From NCBI GenBank assembly GCA_023228185.1, contig JALOBQ010000006.1, forward strand, positions 2,866 through 23,912: a DNA stretch of 21,047 bases. Direction: 5' to 3'. The DNA comes from Candidatus Omnitrophota bacterium. GTDB lineage: Bacteria > Omnitrophota > Gorgyraeia > Gygaellales > Profunditerraquicolaceae. The stretch's first letter is position 1. Each line of letters opens with the position of its first letter. A model generated the notes under the pieces. It ran no database searches and was not told where the DNA came from. It worked only from the letters and a program-made list of their open reading frames with translations. A program made the position numbers and the translations under genes. This document shows, piece by piece, positions 14,572-21,047 of the stretch.

Positions 14572-15879
14572 TTACTCCTTACGTAATTTAGCTAAACGCT
14601 GTTTGATTTTTGCTTCATAGCCTGACTCTGTCGGTTCATAGAAACGGAGTTTTTTACGGGTATAATCTTGTTTTACGTAATTACCCGGATAATCATGCGC
14701 GTATTTATAATCTTTACCGTGGCCAAGTTTTTGGGCGCCGGAATAATTCGTATCCTTAAGGTGGTCAGGGACTTCCTGCACTTTGTTTTCCGCGATATTC
14801 TGGGTGGCTTTCTCAAGAGCGATATAACTGGCATTTGATTTCGCGGCGGTAGACACATAAACTACTGCCTGCGCCAGAGGAATCCGCGCTTCAGGCATTC
14901 CCACAAACTCGGCTATCTGTAAAGCCGCATTAGCCAGAACTAAAGCCAGAGGATCAGCGTTTCCCACGTCTTCGGCAGCTAAAATACAAATTCTGCGGGC
15001 GATAAAACGCACATCCTCGCCGGCATAAAGCATTTTCGCCATCCAGTAAAGTGCGGCATCCGGATCAGAACCGCGCATAGATTTAATAAATGCCGAAGCA
15101 GTATCAAAATGCCCATCTTCATCATGATCGTAAACAACAGCTTTTTTCTGAATGGAATCCTGGGCAACCTCAAGAGAAACCTCTATCTCTTTGTTTGTTT
15201 GCGGTTGAGTAGTTAATACGGCAAGCTCTAAAGCATTCAGCGCGCGGCGGGCATCGCCTTCACTGGACTTAGCCAGAAAATTAAGCGCCTCGATACTGGC
15301 GCGCACCGGTAAATGCCCTAAACCTTTTTCTTTGTCTTTTAAACAAGCATTCAATATTTGGAGAATTTCATCTTCCTGCAGGCTTTTTAATTCGCAGACA
15401 ATTGAGCGCGACAGCAGCGCGGAATTTAAAGCAAAATAAGGGTTGTGCACTGTGGCGCCGATTAAAATCAGGTTGCCCTCTTCTAAATCCGGCAGTAACA
15501 CATCCTGCTGCGCCTTATTAAAACGGTGTATCTCGTCGATAAAAAGAATTGTCTTTTTTTGCGTCCGCGCAAACTGTTGCTTGGAAGCACGAATAATTTT
15601 CCTTAATTCTTCGACATTGGATGTTGTCGCGTTTATCGACTTATAGTTTGCCTTGGTGATATTGGCAATACACCAAGCTAAAGAAGTCTTGCCGCAGCCG
15701 GAAGGCCCGAAGAGCACTAGGGAACCTAAGCGGTCTGCTTCGATAGCTCTGCGCAAAAGTTTACCCTTACCTAATATATGGCGCTGGCCGACAAAATCAT
15801 CGAGTTTGGCCGGGCGCATACGCGCGGCTAAAAGTTGGTTTTTGTTTTCTTGATTTAAATTTTCTTCGAAAAGGTCCAT
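14572..15879 (-). CDS. rarA: RarA/MgsA replication-associated recombination AAA+ ATPase
   Basis: AAA+ ATPase related to clamp loaders that acts at stalled replication forks and single-stranded gaps. The 435 residues are the usual length. Features in order: RMRPAKLDDFVGQRHILG (20-37), Walker A GPSGCGKTS (58-66), Walker B ILFIDEIHRFNK (111-122), sensor 1 region LIGATVHNPYFALNSALLSR, then the C-terminal tetramerisation domain with GSDPDAALYWMAKML, YAGEDVRFIARR and the terminal KYAHDYPGNYVKQ. The ATG lies 2 nt after the U-tract of the 6S RNA. The only Shine-Dalgarno-like sequence is GGGGA, 10 nt upstream and inside that RNA's closing stem. Expression therefore probably depends on read-through from the 6S promoter or on a promoter within the RNA gene. 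Confidence 0.95.
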   Translation of the reverse strand: MDLFEENLNQENKNQLLAARMRPAKLDDFVGQRHILGKGKLLRRAIEADRLGSLVLFGPSGCGKTSLAWCIANITKANYKSINATTSNVEELRKIIRASKQQFARTQKKTILFIDEIHRFNKAQQDVLLPDLEEGNLILIGATVHNPYFALNSALLSRSIVCELKSLQEDEILQILNACLKDKEKGLGHLPVRASIEALNFLAKSSEGDARRALNALELAVLTTQPQTNKEIEVSLEVAQDSIQKKAVVYDHDEDGHFDTASAFIKSMRGSDPDAALYWMAKMLYAGEDVRFIARRICILAAEDVGNADPLALVLANAALQIAEFVGMPEARIPLAQAVVYVSTAAKSNASYIALEKATQNIAENKVQEVPDHLKDTNYSGAQKLGHGKDYKYAHDYPGNYVKQDYTRKKLRFYEPTESGYEAKIKQRLAKLRKE

Positions 15880-15881
15880 TT

Positions 15882-16061
15882 AAAAAAAATCCCCGCTTTG
15901 TGCCGTTGGAGGATAGTCTGAACCGGTTTGGATTCAGGTGGGTGCCCTAGTTTTAAGCACGTATGCTTAAATAATTCAGGCTCCCTTGAATTAGTGTTGG
16001 TTCAACAATTATCAAGTTCCAACGCGCACAGCAGGGAGATCTAAAAGAGCATTTTTAATCT
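15882..16061 (-). ncRNA. ssrS: 6S RNA (RNA polymerase regulator), predicted
   Basis: A 180-nt transcript from a predicted start near 16061 to a U8 tract ending at 15882. The ends form a long closing stem: UCCCUGC (16037-16031) with GCGGGGA (15896-15890), GUGC with GCAC, then GUUGG (16023-16019) with CCAAC (15909-15905). Inside is a large open region, a CUGAAUC/GGUUCAG hairpin on its 3' side, and a terminal arm GGG-A-GCC / GGGC-A-CCC capped by UUUAAGCA/UGCUUAAA with a UACG loop. Length, the CCCUG..GUG opening, the central bubble and the position before rarA all fit 6S RNA, which mimics an open promoter and sequesters sigma70-RNA polymerase in stationary phase. I could not run a covariance model. 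The stem makes a structured RNA close to certain; the family name is less so. Confidence 0.7.
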
Positions 16062-16067
16062 ATAAGA

Positions 16068-16096
16068 AGTATAGCACATATTTATATCTAAAACAA
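16068..16096 (-). promoter_or_regulatory. Sigma70-type promoter of the 6S RNA gene, extended -10
   Basis: TATACT (16073-16068), preceded by TGC as an extended -10, sits exactly 17 nt from TTGTTT (16096-16091). The predicted start, A near 16061, gives a transcript of 180 nt ending in the U-tract. It begins 21 nt after the pheT stop codon and probably also feeds rarA. Confidence 0.7.
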
Positions 16097-16116
16097 CCCC
16101 GGGAAAACACCGGTTT

Positions 16117-18153
16117 TTAGCGCATTTTTACGCCAAAGCTATCAACAAGCAGCCTGACCGCCTTTTCCTGGATCGAGGAAACATCCTCTTCAGTTAATGT
16201 GCGCTGGTTAGACCGATAGATACAAGAAATCGTAAGCGCGCGAAATCCTTTGGGGATTTGTTTTCCACGGTAGTAATCAACGATCTTAACATTTTCCAAA
16301 GGCTGGCCCAAAGCGCTGATCGCTTCGAGTATCCGGCTTACCGCAAGGTCATCTTTAACGATAAAACTCATATCGCGGGTAATTTGCGGATATTTTGCGG
16401 CAGGCAAAAATTTCTTCTCCATTTGCGCTAAAGAAAACAATTTTGTCAAATCTAATTGCGCCAGGAATACTTTTTTGTTTTTAATCTCAAAAGCGTCTAA
16501 TTGCGCATCCGCCGGAAGAAAAACCCTGCCCAGTTCCTGCGCGCCTGCCTGGATAATAAATTCATCTTTGCTGACTGTTAAAGGGGTAATCGCAAAACCT
16601 TTAATTCCCAGGCGGCTAAAGACTGTTTCTAAGATACCTTTCATATGCAGCAGGCCAAAAACATCTTTCACCACTCCCTGATCAAGCAATAAAGTCCTTT
16701 CTCCGCAGAGAGCAATGCCTAAAACCGGCTGTTCAACAGGATTTGCGCGGTCATCGGCGTGGAAAATTTTAGCAATCTCAAAAAGGCTGATCTGGTTTTG
16801 TTTTTGGTTTAAATTATGCGCGACGCAATTTAATAATCCCGTTAATATCGTCGGACGCAAAATTTCCTGTTCTTTGCTTAAAGGATTACGAATTTCCACC
16901 GGCGTTAGGTTAATCTTAAGTTTTGTTAGGCTTGCTTTATCAATTAAGCTATAAGTAATTGTTTCATTCAACCCTAGAGCAAACAAAATTTCTTTAAGAT
17001 ACGCTGTCAAATCCAGGACGCTTGCCTGCTGGGGTGAAATTTTCGGCAAAGAACTAAGGATACGGTCAAAACCGTAAATTCTGGCTACTTCCTCGATCAA
17101 ATCCACCTCTTTTTTTACATCCTGCCTGAAACTAGGGATTTTAACCTGCAGCGACGCGGATTTATTTTTGACTGTAAACCCTAATGCCGTAAGGATACTT
17201 TTACATTCTTTTGCGGTTATCTGGATACCTAGGGCCCGGTTAACCAAATCGGTTTCCAAGGTCACGTATCTATCCGCTATTTTTTTACTCCCGCTTTCTT
17301 TGAACTCCGCGAGTTTTCCATTACTGCATTTTGCGATCAAAGACGCGCACTCTAAAGACACTCTTGGCGTAGCAGCAAGATCCACGCCTCTTTCGAATCT
17401 ATAAGCTGCCTCGCTTTGTAAAGCTAATTTCTGGCGCATCCGGCGCACTAAAATAGAGTCAAAAACCGCTGTTTCCAGCAAAATATTTTTTGTCGCGCTG
17501 GTAACCTCCGTATCTTTGCCTCCCATTACTCCGGCAATCGCCAGAGGCTTTAAGTTATCGGCAATCACTAAAATATCCGGGTTTAATTGACGCTCTATGC
17601 CGTCGATGGTCACCAACTTTTCTTTCTGCGTGGCCCTTCTCACAATTATCCCTTGTTCAAGAGAAAGCTTATCCAGATCAAAAGCATGCATTGGTTGGCC
17701 TGTCTCAAAAAGCAGATAATTAGTCAAATCCACCACGCAATTTACGCTTCTTAGGTTTGCTAATTCCAGGCGGCGGGCAATATCAGCTGCAGAGGGCTTA
17801 ATTTGTAAATTACGGATGATCCGGTAAGAATAATACGGGCAATCTTTTTTATCCTGAATTGTGATTAGGTTCTTGGTGCTGGGTGCTGGGTGCTTGGCCC
17901 GAGTACCGAGCACCGAACACCTATCACCTAATTTTAATTTTTCCCCGGTAATCGCGGCTACTTCGCGCGCCACGCCATAAACACTTAACCAATCCGGACG
18001 GTTTGAAGTAATCTCGATTTCAAAAACAACATCGCCGCCAATATGCTTACAAGAAACAACCTCTAACCCTGCCAAAGTAAGCTTATCAGCTAACTGTTCA
18101 GGGCTGAGGCGGATATCCACAAAATCTTGTAACCAATTATAAGTAACAATCAT
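16117..18153 (-). CDS. pheT: Phenylalanyl-tRNA synthetase beta subunit, short form without the tRNA-binding OB domain
   Basis: Beta chain of the (alpha-beta)2 enzyme that charges tRNA-Phe. The 678 residues are about 115 fewer than the common 790-800. The N-terminal B1 piece (VTYNWLQDFVDIRLSPEQL near 3-21, LAGLEV) runs straight into EIEITSNRPDWLSVYGVARE (45-64), so the EMAP-like OB domain usually inserted there is missing. The editing B3/B4 domain (VNCVVDLTNYLLFETGQPMHAFD), the B5 domain, the catalytic-like core and the C-terminal anticodon-binding FDX-ACB domain (KYPQITRDMSFIVKDD) are present. Residues about 76-95 come from an inserted palindromic repeat. The start is 3 nt after the pheS stop. 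Activity is expected to be retained because catalysis resides in PheS. Confidence 0.95.
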   Translation of the reverse strand: MIVTYNWLQDFVDIRLSPEQLADKLTLAGLEVVSCKHIGGDVVFEIEITSNRPDWLSVYGVAREVAAITGEKLKLGDRCSVLGTRAKHPAPSTKNLITIQDKKDCPYYSYRIIRNLQIKPSAADIARRLELANLRSVNCVVDLTNYLLFETGQPMHAFDLDKLSLEQGIIVRRATQKEKLVTIDGIERQLNPDILVIADNLKPLAIAGVMGGKDTEVTSATKNILLETAVFDSILVRRMRQKLALQSEAAYRFERGVDLAATPRVSLECASLIAKCSNGKLAEFKESGSKKIADRYVTLETDLVNRALGIQITAKECKSILTALGFTVKNKSASLQVKIPSFRQDVKKEVDLIEEVARIYGFDRILSSLPKISPQQASVLDLTAYLKEILFALGLNETITYSLIDKASLTKLKINLTPVEIRNPLSKEQEILRPTILTGLLNCVAHNLNQKQNQISLFEIAKIFHADDRANPVEQPVLGIALCGERTLLLDQGVVKDVFGLLHMKGILETVFSRLGIKGFAITPLTVSKDEFIIQAGAQELGRVFLPADAQLDAFEIKNKKVFLAQLDLTKLFSLAQMEKKFLPAAKYPQITRDMSFIVKDDLAVSRILEAISALGQPLENVKIVDYYRGKQIPKGFRALTISCIYRSNQRTLTEEDVSSIQEKAVRLLVDSFGVKMR
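17875..17921. repeat. 47-nt imperfect palindrome of tandem heptamers inside pheT
   Basis: Two 23-nt arms separated by one base, each built from three 7-nt units plus two bases: GGTGCTG, GGTGCTG, GGTGCTT on the left and CCGAGTA, CCGAGCA, CCGAACA on the right. Eighteen of 23 positions are Watson-Crick pairs. Outside it, GTGATTAGG (17861-17869) can pair with CCTATCAC (17920-17927) with one bulged base. The element is read in frame by pheT. It looks like a small dispersed palindromic repeat; no second copy is in this window. Confidence 0.8.
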
Positions 18154-18156
18154 TTT

Positions 18157-19173
18157 TTAAAATTGTTTTAAAAACCGTAAATCATTTTCAAAAAATAACC
18201 TGATATCATTAATACCGTATTTAAGCATCGCAATTCTTTCCACGCCCATGCCAAAAGCAAACCCGCTAAATTTTTTAGCGTCATAGCCTGCCTGCTGGAA
18301 AACATTCGGGTGCACTAATCCGGCTCCGAGTATCTCCAGCCAGCCTTTTCTGCCGCAAACAGAGCAACCCTTGCCCTTACAGATAATACAGGAGATATCC
18401 ACTTCCACTGAAGGCTCGGTGAAGGGAAAAAAATGCGGCCTAAAGCGCATCGCAACGTCTTTGCCAAAAACTGCTTTCACGAAAACTTCCAATACGCCTT
18501 TTAAATCAGAAAATTTTACCCCTTGGTCAACCATTAAACCTTCGATCTGATGGAACATAAAAAGATGACTGGCGTCCACAGCGTCAGGCCGGTAGACCCT
18601 GCCTGGCACAACAATGGCTAAGGGAGGCTTGCTTTTAGCCATTGCCCTGACCTGCATCGGAGAAGTATGGCTGCGCAAAAGAAGTTTCTCATAATCTTTA
18701 AGGTAGAACGTGTCAAAGGCGTCACGCGAAGGATGTTCTAAAGGAATATTTAATCCCGTAAAATTATTGTGCTCAGTTTCGATTTCCGGGCCTTCCAGGA
18801 CCTTGAAACCCATCTGGCTGAATATGCCACAAACCTGATCGATAATACCGGTAATCGGATGTTTGTGGCCTAACTCTTGGGCGATGCCCGGCATACCTAA
18901 ATCTGTTTCCGCGCTTTCCGGCGCAGGCGCCTTTGAAACCCCCAAAGATCTCTGTTTCTCTTCTAAAGAAACAAATAATTGCTGTTTAAGCGCGTTAACT
19001 GCTTTACCAAAAGCGCCTCTTTCCTGCGGGTTGACAGCAGGAATTGAACCGGTCAACTCGGCGATCACGCCTTTTCTACCCAAATACTTAAGGCGCAGCG
19101 CTTCCAGCTGATCGCAAGAAACAATTTTATCTAACTCTTCTTTTATTTGCGCAGAAATAAGGTTAATATCCAT
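18157..19173 (-). CDS. pheS: Phenylalanyl-tRNA synthetase alpha subunit
   Basis: Catalytic chain of phenylalanyl-tRNA synthetase (class II). The 338 residues contain the N-terminal coiled-coil tRNA-contacting region (about 1-90, with LRLKYLGRKG near 27-36), the class II core with HPITGIIDQV, GPEIETEHNNF, motif 2 around LLRSHTSPMQVRAM and GRVYRPDAVDASHLFMFHQ (split here), and motif 3 GMGVERIAMLKYGINDIR with the terminal FFENDLRFL. A four-cysteine insert, CIICKGKGCSVC, precedes GWLEILGAG, as in many bacterial PheS. The ATG ending at 19173 lies inside the preceding gene, giving a 31-nt overlap. I see no T-box or Phe-rich leader upstream, so control is likely at the operon level. Confidence 0.96.
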   Translation of the reverse strand: MDINLISAQIKEELDKIVSCDQLEALRLKYLGRKGVIAELTGSIPAVNPQERGAFGKAVNALKQQLFVSLEEKQRSLGVSKAPAPESAETDLGMPGIAQELGHKHPITGIIDQVCGIFSQMGFKVLEGPEIETEHNNFTGLNIPLEHPSRDAFDTFYLKDYEKLLLRSHTSPMQVRAMAKSKPPLAIVVPGRVYRPDAVDASHLFMFHQIEGLMVDQGVKFSDLKGVLEVFVKAVFGKDVAMRFRPHFFPFTEPSVEVDISCIICKGKGCSVCGRKGWLEILGAGLVHPNVFQQAGYDAKKFSGFAFGMGVERIAMLKYGINDIRLFFENDLRFLKQF

Positions 19174-19631
19174 AAGCTAATAATTACCCCACATAAAACA
19201 ATCGCTAAATTAATTTTTCCTTTATCCGGCAGGCGTTTAATTTCTTCGCCGGCCTTGATCATACGAATTGCCTGGCCATGTATATCCAGATCACCGCCAT
19301 GCTCAAGGCAGGCATGATTAAAAATACCGGTTATCTCAACTTTATCCCCCGCTGATTTATAACTGCCGCCAAACTGGATATCCTTAACCAACGCGGCATT
19401 AACCCATACGCCAATGGCATTTACTCCGTCGTGAATATTAATCCAGGCATGATCTCCGCGCAGCATAACATCTCCGATAACCTCGCCGCGATAAACTATT
19501 GTTTTAGCGTTATAATCTTTGGCATGCGCGATCAAATCTGCACTGCTTAAATCAGCTGCCCAGCTTATCCCTGAACAAACAAACAAAATTGACAAGACAA
19601 AAATAATCAGGTGCAGCGTGTGATTTTTCAT
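19143..19631 (-). CDS. Exported, C-terminally membrane-anchored OB-fold protein
   Basis: A 162-residue protein with an N-terminal signal peptide (hydrophobic 6-21, likely cleavage after SWA at 23-25), a central domain and one C-terminal membrane helix (about 140-158) ending LFLRK. The central part (about 43-128) reads like an OB fold of five strands: TIVYRGEVIGDVM, HAWINIHDGVNAIGVWV, and DKVEITGIFNHAC. A short HGGDLDIHGQAIRMI segment follows. It would face the periplasm. No catalytic motif is obvious, and the ligand is unknown. The ATG overlaps the trkH stop (ATGA) with AAAGGAAAG upstream, and its 3' end overlaps pheS by 31 nt. The OB assignment is from pattern only. Confidence 0.7.
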   Translation of the reverse strand: MKNHTLHLIIFVLSILFVCSGISWAADLSSADLIAHAKDYNAKTIVYRGEVIGDVMLRGDHAWINIHDGVNAIGVWVNAALVKDIQFGGSYKSAGDKVEITGIFNHACLEHGGDLDIHGQAIRMIKAGEEIKRLPDKGKINLAIVLCGVIISLWILTLFLRK

Positions 19632-21047
19632 TTCTTTCCTTTTAAACAGGCAAACAAGAAACCGACAATCGTAAAAACCGACATAAATTCAAGCCGGCCG
19701 ATCCACATCTGTATGATATAAGTAAGCTTTAATCCCAGCGGCATACCCACACTGGTAATCCCGCATGATAAGCCGACATTGGCTGCGGCGGAAGTTGATT
19801 CAAACAAAGCTTTCAGAAAAGGATAACCGTAAAACATACCGATCAAAGCCCCTAATAAATACAAAATGATATACGCCAAAGTGATCATCAACGCGGCTCT
19901 GGCAAGCTTATCGTTTAAAAATGTATCTTTGATATGATGAAATTTCTCCACTACGATCGCCCGCTCCGGCATAATAATCCTTTTAATCTCTTCTTTAAAC
20001 GCCGTAAAAACAGTCCCCAGGCGCAACATTTTAATCGCGCCCGTCGTAGAGCAGACAGCGCCGCCTAAACTCATCGCGCAAATTAAACCAACCAAAGCCA
20101 AATCATTCCATTCCTGGCCTAACTGAACCGCGGATAAAGTTTGGAACCCCGTTCCGGTGTGGCCGGAAATAAGTTGATAAAACCCTTTACGAAAAAGCAC
20201 TATCGCTTTAGCATAAATACCGCTCTCGGCTAAACCCACAGCCGTAATCGCAAAAGTAATCAAAATAGAAAAAAACAAAACAATTGTCTCAATGTTTTTA
20301 AAAATCTCTTTGCGATTGCCTTGCCAGAGATAATAATGCAGTTTAAAATTAAGCGCTCCCAGCACCATAATAATGATCGTGATAATTTCGTAGACAAAAC
20401 TATGGTAATAGAGGATATTTTGTGATTGCGGGGCAAACCCGCCGGTATCGAATGCCGCCATAAACACGCAAGCGCCGTGAAAAAACGCATTCACCGGCCG
20501 CATGCCATCAAAAATACCTGTAATGCCCAACGCTAAAGTGCCCAAAATTAAATAAACAATACTCACCAACCAGATAAACCTGGAGGTATGAATTACATTA
20601 GGCAGGATCCTTTCGTCGCGGCCTTCGCCCACATACATCCGGAAAGCTCCGGAAAAACCTTTTACAAAAAGAGAAAGCGCGATAATCACAATACCCTGGC
20701 CGCCGATAAACATAATCAAATGCCGCCAAAGATTATGCGCGTAGGAAAGATGATCCAAATCTTCCACCAAGGCAAGCCCTGTTGTGGCAAAACCGCTCAT
20801 TGTGTCAAAACAAACATCGAGAAAAGATTTCCAGTGGCCGCTCAAATATAAAGGCACTGCTCCCAAAACCATCGCCACCAGCCAGGATAAACTCACGACA
20901 ATCATCCCCTGCATCCAATTCAAATCTTTATCCGTGCGGCAAATATTAATTAAAACCATTCCTGAAATAATCGCAACCTCAATGCCGACGATAAAATCCA
21001 AAGCCGGGTTGATCTCCCCAAAAGCCAGGCCGCAAAAAATAGGCAAA
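19628..21047 (-). CDS. trkH: TrkH/KtrB-family potassium transporter, membrane subunit (5' end outside window)
   Basis: Inner-membrane K+ uptake channel subunit with fourfold MPM repeats. The visible 472 residues include four pore-loop filters: DTMSGFATTGLALV (first), FMAAFDTGGFAP (second), LISGHTGTGFQT (third) and STSAAANVGLSCG (fourth), along with LWRHLIMFIGGQGI and about ten hydrophobic segments. The frame stays open to the window edge, and the first in-frame start-like codon there is a TTG that is probably an internal Leu, since the first membrane helix of the family is incomplete. A cytoplasmic TrkA/KtrA partner is expected upstream but is not in the window. The stop overlaps the next gene as ATGA. 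Confidence 0.92.
   Translation of the reverse strand, partial: LPIFCGLAFGEINPALDFIVGIEVAIISGMVLINICRTDKDLNWMQGMIVVSLSWLVAMVLGAVPLYLSGHWKSFLDVCFDTMSGFATTGLALVEDLDHLSYAHNLWRHLIMFIGGQGIVIIALSLFVKGFSGAFRMYVGEGRDERILPNVIHTSRFIWLVSIVYLILGTLALGITGIFDGMRPVNAFFHGACVFMAAFDTGGFAPQSQNILYYHSFVYEIITIIIMVLGALNFKLHYYLWQGNRKEIFKNIETIVLFFSILITFAITAVGLAESGIYAKAIVLFRKGFYQLISGHTGTGFQTLSAVQLGQEWNDLALVGLICAMSLGGAVCSTTGAIKMLRLGTVFTAFKEEIKRIIMPERAIVVEKFHHIKDTFLNDKLARAALMITLAYIILYLLGALIGMFYGYPFLKALFESTSAAANVGLSCGITSVGMPLGLKLTYIIQMWIGRLEFMSVFTIVGFLFACLKGKK

Noticed and set aside
16091..16116. Terminator for pheT just after its stop (AACCGG ... CCGGGGTT then TTTT)
   Set aside because: The stem needs bulges and has only about four continuous pairs; the T-rich part is better explained as the -35 region of the 6S promoter.
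18863..19631. T-box or Phe attenuator before pheS
   Set aside because: No AGGGTGG-type T-box sequence, Phe-rich leader peptide or terminator is present; pheS starts inside the previous gene.
21044..21046. TTG at the window edge as the start of trkH
   Set aside because: The first membrane helix of the family would be cut, and the codon is more likely an internal Leu in a gene that begins outside the window.

Overview
The window is a densely packed bacterial chromosome segment in which all 19 protein genes I can support lie on the minus strand, so transcription runs from high to low coordinates. It reads as an anaerobic, Gram-negative-type bacterium. The basis is ferredoxin-linked 2-oxoacid oxidation (VorB-type), a MetV protein of the acetogen-style methylene-THF reductase, the MEP isoprenoid pathway, an IscU scaffold, and several exported or membrane-anchored proteins. 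Base composition looks mid-range (low-to-mid 40s % GC by eye). The gene set and style would fit an uncultured lineage such as Candidatus Omnitrophota, but that is an inference and no marker here proves it.

Layout in the direction of transcription: (a) 21047-16117, trkH (partial, K+ uptake), a small exported OB-fold membrane protein, pheS and pheT, all overlapping or nearly touching. (b) 16096-13639, a well-formed sigma70-type promoter driving a 180-nt structured RNA that I call 6S RNA (ssrS), followed 2 nt after its U-tract by rarA and a membrane-anchored coiled-coil protein. (c) 13547-12999, a secreted cyclophilin with its own promoter. (d) 12811-12998, an intergenic region carrying an unclassified structured element with a terminator on the plus strand, the only plus-strand feature found. 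(e) 12810-10768, a UvrD/PcrA-type helicase. (f) 10743-1, a long gene train starting at a near-consensus promoter: metV, iscU, 5-formyl-THF cyclo-ligase, rny, ymdB, an exported GH39-like protein, xseA, xseB, dxs, a 2x[4Fe-4S] ferredoxin, vorB and vorA (cut by the window edge). Most junctions in (f) are overlaps or gaps of 0-3 nt; the one larger gap is 48 nt before rny.

Functionally the train combines C1/folate metabolism and Fe-S assembly, RNA decay and cyclic-nucleotide hydrolysis, DNA repair (exonuclease VII), isoprenoid precursor synthesis, and ferredoxin-reducing 2-oxoacid oxidation. No mobile element, CRISPR array, tRNA or rRNA is visible, and no gene-free stretch exceeds 300 bases.

The most notable points are: a 47-nt heptad-built palindrome inserted in frame in pheT, whose product also lacks the usual tRNA-binding OB domain; the orphan plus-strand structured RNA; the 6S RNA-rarA arrangement; apparently leaderless promoters at metV and ppi; and three proteins of one operon (XseA, YmdB, the GH39-like protein) that each carry a substitution at a residue normally catalytic or metal-binding.
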